39,276 nucleotides of DNA from Bacteroidota bacterium. GTDB taxonomy: Bacteria > Bacteroidota > Bacteroidia > NS11-12g > UBA955. The DNA lies in assembly GCA_016787485.1 (NCBI GenBank), contig JAEUUL010000018.1, positions 1 to 39,276 on the forward strand. Reading direction: 5' to 3'. Position numbers and translations under genes: made by a program. This document shows positions 32,466-39,276 of the stretch, one piece after another. The first letter of the stretch is position 1. Each line of letters opens with the position of its first letter. The notes beneath the pieces are model-generated. The model was given only the letters and a program-made list of their open reading frames with translations, had not been told where the DNA came from and did not search any database.

Positions 32466-34031
32466 ATGGTAAAGTATTTACAGTTTTTGGGAGTTGCAGC
32501 CTTGTTTACACAATTGCTTTCCTCCTGTGGGGGAGGCGGAAAAGCAAATGACCAGGACACCGGACCGACAAGAAAATCAATCACAAAGGCAGAGGAAGAA
32601 CGGGTAATTACACTTTGCTCTTCCTGTCATCCCTTTGTGCCGGCAGATATGCTGGATAAAAAGACCTGGCTGGAAGGCGTGGTTCCGGCAATGGCGGCCA
32701 AAATGGGTATTTTTGAGTACAAAGGGAAAACCTTTATCAATGAAAAAGATGACCCGGCACTGCCTGAAGGGATATATCCATCCACACCAACCATTTCAGA
32801 ATCAGACGTGCAGTTGCTGCTGGATTATTTTAACCTGAAGGCGCCGGAATCCATGGGAGAGCAGAAGCGCAGCACCCCCATCGGAGATTTTACCGATCTG
32901 TTTTCTCCGGTTTCCCCCGACCTGGAAATCAAGGAACCACCGTTTACCACATTCGTTGCTGTTTTCCCGCAAAGAAAGGAGTTTGTGATTGGCAGCAGCG
33001 GGCAAAAGCATGATATAGGTGCTTACACTACAGATCTCCGTGAAGTGTGGAAAATGCCCACACCCTCTGCACCTGCATGGGTTGATTTTTCGGATCCCAA
33101 AAAGTGGCTTATAACCGCTATGGGCCCTGTGGAGCCGAATAACCGCAAACTGGGTTCTATGGTAGAATTGCGTATGCCAGACCAGGGAAAACCTGAACTG
33201 GCAAATCTTGTGATGGAAAATCTGCCCAGACCTGTAATGATCCAGCGGCTCAATGCCGGTGGCAAAGACGGTTTTCTGATCAATGGATTTGGTCATCTGG
33301 CCGGGCAGCTTTATTGGCAGGGTGCAGGGGCCAGACCGGCACCTGAGTATAGTTTGCGGTCTAAGCCGGGCGCAATACGTAGCATCATCACAGACTGGAA
33401 TCAGGATGGGAAGCAGGACGTACTCAGTTTGTTTGCCCAAAATCTGGAAGGGATTTTTCTTTTCCTCCAGAACAATGACGGTACTTTTACCGAAAAGAAA
33501 TTGCTTGAATTTCTTCCGGTGTATGGATCATCCTGGTTTGAGTATGTAGATATAAATGGCGATGGCAAAAAAGACATCGTTTACACTTGCGGTGACAATG
33601 CGGATTTTTCGGTTGCACTGAAGAATTATCACGGGGTGTATGTTTACCTGAATAAAGGCAATGATCAATTCGAACAAGCCTGGTTTTATCCCATTCACGG
33701 GTGCTACAGGGTATCTGTAAGAGATTTTGACCTGGATGGGGATTTGGATATGGTCACCGTGGGTTACTTTGCCGATTTCAACAACCAGCACGAAGAGAGC
33801 TTGTTGTACTTTGCAAACGATGGCAAACTGAGTTTTACTCCCTACAAAGTTCACGGTTTTGACAGAGGGCGCTGGCTAACCCTGGATGCCGGAGATGTGG
33901 ATGGAGACGGGGATCAGGACCTGGTGCTCGGCAATTTCTCCATGGGCCCGCAAAGCAATATGACCGAACAGTTGTCAAGGCAGTTTGCCAGTTCACAACC
34001 TTTCATGGTATTAAAAAATAAAAAGCGATGA
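32466..34031 (+). CDS. Lipoprotein with a CxxCH motif and FG-GAP/VCBS repeats
   Basis: This 521-residue protein has a lipoprotein signal (MVKYLQFLGVAALFTQLLSSCGGGG, lipobox LSSC). A cytochrome-like segment at about 50-115 carries CSSCH in ITLCSSCHPFVPADMLDKKTW, and M residues further on could supply an axial ligand. The rest is a propeller of FG-GAP/VCBS repeats with calcium-binding type loops: DWNQDGKQDVLS, DINGDGKKDIVY, DFDLDGDLDMVTVGY and DVDGDGDQDLVLGNF. It is predicted to be periplasmic or surface-exposed; covalent heme attachment is inferred from CxxCH. A near-consensus box GATTTTTG lies seven bases before the ATG. Its stop overlaps the TMEM220-like gene by four bases. Confidence 0.82.
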   Translation: MVKYLQFLGVAALFTQLLSSCGGGGKANDQDTGPTRKSITKAEEERVITLCSSCHPFVPADMLDKKTWLEGVVPAMAAKMGIFEYKGKTFINEKDDPALPEGIYPSTPTISESDVQLLLDYFNLKAPESMGEQKRSTPIGDFTDLFSPVSPDLEIKEPPFTTFVAVFPQRKEFVIGSSGQKHDIGAYTTDLREVWKMPTPSAPAWVDFSDPKKWLITAMGPVEPNNRKLGSMVELRMPDQGKPELANLVMENLPRPVMIQRLNAGGKDGFLINGFGHLAGQLYWQGAGARPAPEYSLRSKPGAIRSIITDWNQDGKQDVLSLFAQNLEGIFLFLQNNDGTFTEKKLLEFLPVYGSSWFEYVDINGDGKKDIVYTCGDNADFSVALKNYHGVYVYLNKGNDQFEQAWFYPIHGCYRVSVRDFDLDGDLDMVTVGYFADFNNQHEESLLYFANDGKLSFTPYKVHGFDRGRWLTLDAGDVDGDGDQDLVLGNFSMGPQSNMTEQLSRQFASSQPFMVLKNKKR

Positions 34032-34423
34032 GCCCGATATTGAAAACGGTGTTATGGTTCTTCGTTATCATGTTTATCTCATTTGCTGCAGTACAGTACA
34101 ATGACCCGGATCCATGGCTGTGGATTCCCGTGTATTTGATTTTTGCAGGATTAAATATTTCGCTGATGTATAAACCCCTGCATCCTTTGGTATATGCGTT
34201 CGCAGCGGTAGATGCTGTCATCTTTGCCTGGTTTCAGTGGCCGGATCATTGGGAAGGGATTGGCGAAAGCATGCTCACCACGAATATGGAAAGGGCCAGA
34301 GAAAGCATGGGCCTGGTTATTTGTGCCCTCAGTGCCGTTGTTTGCTACTTTGTTGCAACGAGGCCGGGAACAGCTATCGGGAAAAAGGGTGACAATCTGA
34401 CACCTCCGGGGAATCCGGCATAG
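34028..34423 (+). CDS. Transmembrane 220 (TMEM220) family protein
   Basis: This 131-residue membrane protein has three to four helices: LKTVLWFFVIMFISFAAVQ, LWIPVYLIFAGLNISLMY, LVYAFAAVDAVIFAWF and LVICALSAVVCYFVA. The motif AVQYNDPDPWLWI is the signature I associate with the TMEM220 family, which also occurs in animals. Function is unknown. It starts in an ATGA overlap with the CxxCH/FG-GAP lipoprotein gene, so the two products are probably made together, and it lies 21 bases before the ABC exporter gene. Confidence 0.8.
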   Translation: MSPILKTVLWFFVIMFISFAAVQYNDPDPWLWIPVYLIFAGLNISLMYKPLHPLVYAFAAVDAVIFAWFQWPDHWEGIGESMLTTNMERARESMGLVICALSAVVCYFVATRPGTAIGKKGDNLTPPGNPA

Positions 34424-34444
34424 TTGTTGGAACAAATATAAAAA

Positions 34445-36196
34445 ATGAAATCCCTCTTTCAATACCTTAAACCCCATCGCCGCCTTGTATTCTGGGCATT
34501 GTTGCTGGCAACCATAAATCAGATTTTTTCCATGCTGGACCCCTGGGTTGGTGGTAAAATTCTTGATGAATATTTAATTCCGTACAACAAATACAATCTG
34601 GGGTCTTTTATCGGAGGCGTATTGTCCTGGCTGATGGTAGGCATTGGGGTGGCCATGGTGAGCAGGATCGCAAAGAATTTTCAGGATTATTTTATCAATG
34701 TGGCCATCCAGAAGAGTGGTGCGGATATTTTTATGTCGGGCATAAGGCATACGCTGGATTTACCTTATGAAGTATTTGAAGACAAGCGCAGCGGCGAAAC
34801 ATTGAATATCCTTCAGAAGGTGCGTACCGATAGCGAGAAACTGATCAATATGTCAGTGAATTTGCTGTTCAGCAGCATTGTGGGGATCACTTTTGTATTT
34901 GTTGCAGGAATCACGGTGCATTGGTTGATTGCTCCAGCATTTCTCTTCGCCATGGTGGTGGTGGGTGTGAGCAGTTCACTGCTGAGTAAGCGGATTAAAA
35001 CCATTCAAAAAGAGATAATGTCTGAAACCAGCGCATTGGCAGGCACAACCACAGAATCTCTGAGAAATATAGAACTGGTAAAAAGTCTGGGGCTGGTGGT
35101 ACAGGAAATCAGGAGGATCAGCAACAACACACTGAAAATTCTGGGGCTGGAGCTGAAAAAAGTAAAGAAGGTCCGCACGCTGGGATTTGTGCAGGGCACA
35201 CTGGTGAATCTGATGAGGAACAGTTTGTTGTTGTTCCTGTCCTGGATGGTGTTCAGAGAAATGATTACGCCCGGAACCTATATCCGCTTTCTGTTTTATA
35301 CATTTTTTATATTTAATCCGCTGCAGGAATTGGGTAGTTTTATTCAGGTTTACCGGGAAGCCCAGGTAAGTCTGGAACGCTTTGAAGACCTGATGCAGGC
35401 ACCCTCGGAACCCCGTCCGGAAAATCCGGTTCAGATTGGAGAGATTGAAAGCATACGGTTTGCAAAGGCAAGTTATAAGCACCGCAGTGCAGGCAGAAAT
35501 GCTCTGTCGGAAATTGATCTGAATTTGAAATTAGGCCAAACCGTGGCGTTTGTGGGTCCCAGCGGCAGTGGCAAGAGCACTCTCGTAAAAATGCTGGTGG
35601 GATTGTACCGCCCTATAGAGGGAAACTTGTACTATAATGAAATCCCTTCTCACGAAACCGATACGTATGAATTGCGCCGGCAACTGGGTCTGGTCTCGCA
35701 GGAGTCGCAATTGTTCAGTGGCACCATCCGGGAAAATCTCCTTTTTGTAAAACCCGATGCGACAGATGATGAAATGATGTCTGCTATGAGCCGTGCAGCA
35801 ACATCTAATTTGATGGCCCGCGCCGGAAAAGGCCTGGATACGCAAATTGGTGAAGGCGGAATCAAAGTAAGCGGAGGTGAAAAACAGAGAATCAGCATAG
35901 CAAGGGCACTGCTGCGCAATCCCCGGTTGCTCATTTTTGATGAAGCCACCAGTGCCCTGGACAGCCTCACAGAAAGGGAAATTACACATACTGTGCGTGA
36001 GTTGAGTGCGCAGCGCGACCGCATCAATGTGATTATTGCCCACAGGCTGAGTACCATTATGCATGCCGATGTGATTTATGTACTGGAAAAGGGCAGAATT
36101 ATTGAAAGCGGAAGCCACGAAAATTTGCTGCACAATGGCGGATTGTACAGTGCCATGTGGCGTCAGCAGGTGGGTGAGGAAGAAGAAGTACTCTGA
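34445..36196 (+). CDS. ABC exporter, fused permease and ATPase
   Basis: This 583-residue type IV (MsbA-like) half-transporter probably works as a homodimer. The membrane domain is about residues 1-310, with an opening helix LVFWALLLATINQIFSMLDPWVGGKILDEYL. The ATPase has Walker A GPSGSGKSTLV (about 371), Q-loop VSQESQLFSG, signature VSGGEKQRISIARAL (about 474), Walker B LLIFDEATSALDS (about 498) and H-loop IIAHRLST (about 531). The catalytic glutamate is present. Substrate is unknown; lipid or lipopolysaccharide export is typical and would suit the LptF/G and glycosyltransferase genes upstream. Confidence 0.93.
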   Translation: MKSLFQYLKPHRRLVFWALLLATINQIFSMLDPWVGGKILDEYLIPYNKYNLGSFIGGVLSWLMVGIGVAMVSRIAKNFQDYFINVAIQKSGADIFMSGIRHTLDLPYEVFEDKRSGETLNILQKVRTDSEKLINMSVNLLFSSIVGITFVFVAGITVHWLIAPAFLFAMVVVGVSSSLLSKRIKTIQKEIMSETSALAGTTTESLRNIELVKSLGLVVQEIRRISNNTLKILGLELKKVKKVRTLGFVQGTLVNLMRNSLLLFLSWMVFREMITPGTYIRFLFYTFFIFNPLQELGSFIQVYREAQVSLERFEDLMQAPSEPRPENPVQIGEIESIRFAKASYKHRSAGRNALSEIDLNLKLGQTVAFVGPSGSGKSTLVKMLVGLYRPIEGNLYYNEIPSHETDTYELRRQLGLVSQESQLFSGTIRENLLFVKPDATDDEMMSAMSRAATSNLMARAGKGLDTQIGEGGIKVSGGEKQRISIARALLRNPRLLIFDEATSALDSLTEREITHTVRELSAQRDRINVIIAHRLSTIMHADVIYVLEKGRIIESGSHENLLHNGGLYSAMWRQQVGEEEEVL

Positions 36197-36202
36197 TTTT
36201 CC

Positions 36203-36233
36203 TTTGTACCCCCATGGGGAATGCGTAGTTTTG
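36203..36233 (+). promoter_or_regulatory. Full Bacteroidota-type promoter before the gene at 36238
   Basis: TTTG (36203-36206), exactly 19 bases, then TAGTTTTG (36226-36233) matches the complete TTTG-N19-TAnnTTTG consensus. The ATG at 36238 is only four bases beyond, so the message would have almost no leader, unless the true start is a later codon. Confidence 0.65.
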
Positions 36234-36237
36234 TTTC

Positions 36238-36891
36238 ATGCGCTTTTTCTATGGGATTGGCTGGTTGGTTTTTTTGGCAGCAAATCTGTTTAAACTGAAC
36301 CATTTGCCGGGCGGGGATTTAATGCTCTTATTCAGCGGACTGCTTTTATTGCTTCATGCACTGATCAGTCTCTTCATCAAGCCGCGGTTGTATATCACCC
36401 TTTCACTCGGGTATTGTGTGGTGGCTATGGCAGTATGGCTCTTTATCTGGCGCATCCTTTACTGGCCTGGTGCCTGGTCTGTTTTGTTTGTTTTTATATT
36501 GTTCGTGGTCAGCTATTGTATTGTGGGTTTGATCCGGTCAGAATTCCTAAAACCGCTTTCCGGATTGGTATTCATTCTTGCACTGGCCGGGTTTCGGAGC
36601 ATGTTTGTGCCTGCACATGTATTTTACCGGAATTATCAGATGAATACATTGTTTAACAGCAATTATATAAGCAAGCATTATTACCCCTGGTATAACTACA
36701 GTTGGTTCCTGCATCTCGCAGGCGAGAAGGAAGGGGCGCTGAAGGCAATAAACCGCGCAGAAATCAATGCAGAATATATGTATCAGAGTTTTCATGAGCA
36801 GGCAGATTCTATAAATCTGAAGCTCATCCGCCAAATGAAGGACAGTCTGGCACAACAGAACTGGAAAACGTTCAACAGAATGCATTTGTAA
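36238..36891 (+). CDS. Integral membrane protein of unknown function
   Basis: This 217-residue protein has about five membrane helices in its first 135 residues (FYGIGWLVFLAANLFKL, LMLLFSGLLLLLHALISLFI, LYITLSLGYCVVAMAVWLFIW, AWSVLFVFILFVVSYCIVGLI, LSGLVFILALAGFRSMFVPA). A C-terminal hydrophilic part of about 80 residues looks helical, with a TPR-like stretch (YSWFLHLAGEKEGALKAINRAEINAEYMYQ). No family is recognised. It has its own full-consensus promoter and lies 16 bases before the beta-helix gene, so the two probably form an operon. Confidence 0.7.
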   Translation: MRFFYGIGWLVFLAANLFKLNHLPGGDLMLLFSGLLLLLHALISLFIKPRLYITLSLGYCVVAMAVWLFIWRILYWPGAWSVLFVFILFVVSYCIVGLIRSEFLKPLSGLVFILALAGFRSMFVPAHVFYRNYQMNTLFNSNYISKHYYPWYNYSWFLHLAGEKEGALKAINRAEINAEYMYQSFHEQADSINLKLIRQMKDSLAQQNWKTFNRMHL

Positions 36892-36907
36892 AACATCACA
36901 CCAGAAA

Positions 36908-38554
36908 ATGAATACAAAGTTGTTTGGATTAACCCGTTTAACGGCCGGCAGACGCAGCTTCAGGGCTGCCATGTTCTGTTGTTTACTGTTTTCCGTTCTG
37001 CCCCTTTGCGGAAAAACCATTCCTGCAGGTAATGCAAATTACACCACGTTCCTGTCTTCCCTGCAACCCGGAGATACCCTGCTGCTTTCTTCCGGAACCT
37101 ATACGGGCAATCTCACCCTGAAAAACCTGAGTGGCACTGCCCTGAATCCCATTGTAATCTTGGGCCGGACAGATGGTTCGGTCATTTTTGAGGCTCAGAG
37201 TTGCTGCAATACCATCAGCATCACTCAATGTGCCTGGCTTGTAATCCGCGATTTGAAGCTGGACGGGAAAAACCTCGCTGTGGACGCCGTGAAAGGGGAA
37301 GGCACAGCAGACAATTGGGCGCATGACATCACCGTGGAAAATCTCGATATTTCGGGATATGGTAACAATCAGCAGATTGTAGGAATAAGCACCAAATGCC
37401 CTGCCTGGAACTGGGTCATCCGCAACAACAAAATCACCGGGGCAGGCACCGGAATGTACCTGGGGAATTCCGACGGGAGCAAACCCTTTGTAAACGGATT
37501 GATTGAATACAATCTCATACAGAATACCCTCGGATATAATATTGAAATCAAACACCAGACAGATACTGTACGCGACAATATAGCCGGCACCCGCACCGAC
37601 GGGCAGAGAACCATTATCCGTTACAATGTGTTCAGCAAGGAATCCGGTGCCTCTGCGGGCAGCAATGCACGGCCGAATCTGCTTGTGGGCGGACTCCCGC
37701 AAACCGGTTATGGAAAAAACGATGTATACGAAATCTATGGAAATTTCTTTTGGCAAAACCCCACAGAAGCATTGTTTCAGGCAACCGGTAATGTGAATTT
37801 TCACCACAATATTCTTGTAAATCACAACGATCCTGCCGGCTACAGGGCCGTTTACTTTAAGGATCACAACGGGGTAAAACCGCAGAAAATCAAAGTATTT
37901 CAAAATACCATATACGCCATTAACTCCAGTGGGGTATTGCGGTTGTATAATCCGGATAATGGGTACAGGCAATATTGTTACGCCAATGCTGTGTTTGGCC
38001 CACAAGCCATTACAGGATTTACAGATACTTCGCACAACATTACAGATGCATATGCCAACGCGGGCAATTATGTCAATTCAGTTTCAGCGACCTTGTCCGG
38101 GGCAGACTTTTATCCAAAGGCCGGAAAGCTGAATACGGCCACAACCACAGATACTGCTTTTACATCCTGTACCGATTATCAATGGGATTTTAACCGCAGG
38201 GCCTCCAGTTGGAATATGGCAGGAGCCTATGGTGCCTCCGGTACAAATCCGGGCTGGCATCTGGCTTTGGAGAGAAGGCCCTATTTATCGGGCAGCACAC
38301 GTGTTTTTATTCCCCAAAAACCTGTCACGGAAGTATTTCCTAATCCCAGTGCGGGGGCATTTACCGTTCAGTGCAACCAAAATGGCTATATCATCATCAC
38401 AAATGCCGTTGGGCAACTGATTCAGAGCAAGGAAATCGTTCAAGGGCAAAACCGCATCGTGCTTCCGGAAATGGGAGAGGGCATGTATTTATGGAAACTT
38501 AGCACCCCCGGCGGGATACTGTCTGGCCGCCTCCTGAATTTACCCTCCCGGTAA
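36908..38554 (+). CDS. T9SS-exported right-handed parallel beta-helix protein
   Basis: This 548-residue protein has a signal peptide after a charged lead (FRAAMFCCLLFSVLPLCGKTIPAG). A pectate-lyase-like beta-helix follows: YTGNLTLKNLSGTALNPIVILG, CAWLVIRDLKLDGKNLAVD, WVIRNNKITGAGTGMYLGNS, LIEYNLIQNTLGYNIEIKH and NFHHNILVNHNDPAGYRAVYF. The C-terminus is a Por sorting domain (VFPNPSAGAFTV, IIITNAVGQLIQS, MGEGMYLWKL). Such folds bind or cleave polysaccharides, but no catalytic set is identified, so the substrate is unknown. It ends two bases before the stop of the convergent GNAT gene. Confidence 0.88.
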   Translation: MNTKLFGLTRLTAGRRSFRAAMFCCLLFSVLPLCGKTIPAGNANYTTFLSSLQPGDTLLLSSGTYTGNLTLKNLSGTALNPIVILGRTDGSVIFEAQSCCNTISITQCAWLVIRDLKLDGKNLAVDAVKGEGTADNWAHDITVENLDISGYGNNQQIVGISTKCPAWNWVIRNNKITGAGTGMYLGNSDGSKPFVNGLIEYNLIQNTLGYNIEIKHQTDTVRDNIAGTRTDGQRTIIRYNVFSKESGASAGSNARPNLLVGGLPQTGYGKNDVYEIYGNFFWQNPTEALFQATGNVNFHHNILVNHNDPAGYRAVYFKDHNGVKPQKIKVFQNTIYAINSSGVLRLYNPDNGYRQYCYANAVFGPQAITGFTDTSHNITDAYANAGNYVNSVSATLSGADFYPKAGKLNTATTTDTAFTSCTDYQWDFNRRASSWNMAGAYGASGTNPGWHLALERRPYLSGSTRVFIPQKPVTEVFPNPSAGAFTVQCNQNGYIIITNAVGQLIQSKEIVQGQNRIVLPEMGEGMYLWKLSTPGGILSGRLLNLPSR

Positions 38555-38556
38555 GG

Positions 38557-38988
38557 TTATTCACCGGCAGGCATATGTCTGGACATGGTGTAGTGCGGAA
38601 TATTGCACTCCCAGAAAAGGTCGCCCGAAGCAGTGAATCCGAATTTTTCATAGAAAGGAACAGCATGTTCCTGTGCGTGCATATAAGCCAATGTGCCGGA
38701 AGGCAGTCTGTCCAGCGAATTTTGTACCAATGCAGCGCCTATGCCTTTGCCCCTGTATTCGGCCAATACAGCAAATCTTTCCAGTTTGTGGCCGTTTTCC
38801 GTTTTCCGTATGCGGGCAGTGCCACATGGAACACCGCCGCAGAAGGCAAGCAGATGGGTGCATTGGGTTTCATACTCGTCATATTCCTCAGCCGGATCTA
38901 CTTTCTGTTCGATAACAAAAACCCTGCGTCTGATTTCAAATGCATGGGTCATTTGGTCCTGGGTGGATATCTGGTTTACTTCTATCAT
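38557..38988 (-). CDS. GNAT family N-acetyltransferase
   Basis: This 143-residue acetyl-CoA-dependent transferase starts at the ATG at 38988 (MIEVNQISTQDQMTHAFEIRRRVFVIEQKVDPAEEYD). An open frame continues upstream to 39231, but it would run antisense through the aldolase gene. Motif A for acetyl-CoA is LERFAVLAEYRGKGIGAALVQ (R/Q-x-x-G-x-G/A as RGKGIGA), followed by AYMHAQEHAVPFYEKFGF. This is the ElaA-like branch. The acceptor is unknown. It is divergent from the aldolase gene, with 48 bases between the starts. Confidence 0.9.
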   Translation of the reverse strand: MIEVNQISTQDQMTHAFEIRRRVFVIEQKVDPAEEYDEYETQCTHLLAFCGGVPCGTARIRKTENGHKLERFAVLAEYRGKGIGAALVQNSLDRLPSGTLAYMHAQEHAVPFYEKFGFTASGDLFWECNIPHYTMSRHMPAGE

Positions 38989-38998
38989 TTGTAATTCG

Positions 38999-39006
38999 TA
39001 TTTTTG
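38999..39006 (+). promoter_or_regulatory. -7 promoter box of the aldolase gene
   Basis: TATTTTTG fits TAnnTTTG and lies 30 bases before the ATG at 39037, so this gene has a normal leader. It is interleaved with the minus-strand box at 39021-39028. Confidence 0.5.
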
Positions 39007-39020
39007 CGCCCCTGAATTCA

Positions 39021-39028
39021 CAAAAATA
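39021..39028 (-). promoter_or_regulatory. -7 promoter box of the GNAT gene
   Basis: TATTTTTG on the minus strand lies 32 bases before the ATG at 38988. The two divergent transcripts would overlap at their 5' ends. Confidence 0.45.
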
Positions 39029-39036
39029 AGAACGAA

Positions 39037-39276
39037 ATGGCAACAACTATGGCACAATCCAATATACAAGCCCTGCTGGGCGACCAGGCTGAGAATTTGC
39101 TGAACCACAGCTGTAAGACAATCTCCAAAGATCAGATACATATCCCCGGACCTGATTTCGTAGACCGCGTATTCGCCCAGACCAACCGCAATCCTCAGGT
39201 ACTGCGCAGCATCCAGAACATTTACGACCATGGCCGACTGGCCAACACTGGTTATATGAGCATATTGCCTGTGGAC
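39037..39276 (+). CDS. Class I fructose-bisphosphate aldolase, N-terminal part
   Basis: The first 80 residues are in the window and the frame continues past its end. The stretch NIQALLGDQAENLLNHSCKTISKDQIHIPGPDFVDRVFAQTNRNPQVLRSIQNIYDHGRLANTGYMSILPVD matches, in pieces, the start of the archaeal-type (FbaB) class I aldolases used in glycolysis and gluconeogenesis. The Schiff-base lysine lies in the missing part. The start is the ATG at 39037; an in-frame ATG at 39049 is also possible. Confidence 0.88.
   Translation, partial: MATTMAQSNIQALLGDQAENLLNHSCKTISKDQIHIPGPDFVDRVFAQTNRNPQVLRSIQNIYDHGRLANTGYMSILPVD

Noticed and set aside
36983..38035. 350-codon open frame antisense to the beta-helix gene
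   Set aside because: The plus-strand protein has a signal peptide, a beta-helix and a T9SS domain; the antisense translation has none of these.
38989..39231. Upstream extension of the GNAT frame
   Set aside because: It would run antisense through the aldolase gene, and the GNAT fold begins at MIEVNQ; the shorter start fits the promoter box.
1..39276. CRISPR array, tRNA or rRNA genes
   Set aside because: No regularly spaced repeat-spacer pattern, cloverleaf with conserved T-loop, or rRNA signature was noticed; a covariance-model search would be needed to exclude small RNAs.

Overview
The window is chromosomal DNA from a member of the Bacteroidota, probably near Chitinophagales/Chitinophagaceae. 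The evidence is four proteins with type IX secretion (Por) C-terminal sorting domains, a BtuB/DUF4465/BtuG cobalamin locus, a DapA/DUF6913 pair, many TAnnTTTG promoter elements and an almost complete lack of Shine-Dalgarno sequences. Base composition is fairly even at about half G+C, except for the first ~2.1 kb, which is clearly AT-rich and looks transferred.

Layout. (1) 1-3400: an integron-like module on the minus strand. It has an IntI-like tyrosine recombinase, three direct repeats, and a 2,000-bp cassette carrying a Pif1-like helicase and ending in an attC-like imperfect palindrome. A second cassette starts with a secreted protein and is cut by the window edge. (2) 3500-7430: three DUF1801-type proteins around ruvB and a small membrane protein. 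(3) 7504-9063: a T9SS-exported repeat protein. (4) 9534-13103: dapA, DUF6913 and ligA, all on minus. (5) 13233-17218: FKBP, rarA, a phosphate-type porin behind a Pho-box-like repeat, and a lipoprotein with a barrel-like C-terminal region. (6) 17322-23347: on minus, a DnaE-type polymerase preceded by a MacA-like adaptor and a TolC-family protein. (7) 23444-27608: promoter, cobalamin riboswitch, BtuB-like receptor, DUF4465 protein and BtuG-like lipoprotein. (8) 27662-36196: a T9SS gingipain-like protein, LptF/G permease, glycosyltransferase, CxxCH/FG-GAP lipoprotein, TMEM220 protein and ABC exporter. (9) 36238-39276: a membrane protein, a T9SS beta-helix protein, a GNAT, and the start of class I fructose-bisphosphate aldolase.

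Noncoding features stand out. Two copies of a ~425-bp element with similar 12-bp inverted ends lie at 4184-4611 and 9092-9516. A perfect 48-bp palindrome lies between two convergent genes at 17262-17309. TAnnTTTG boxes sit only 3-14 bases before the start codons of at least ten genes, which suggests very short or absent 5' leaders.

The most novel part is the integron-like module. The ten bases at the cassette's predicted 5' end (2131-2140) are the exact complement of the ten bases opening the attC-like site at its 3' end (259-268), as expected for an integron cassette. The integrase, however, lacks the IntI-specific insertion and points the same way as the cassettes.
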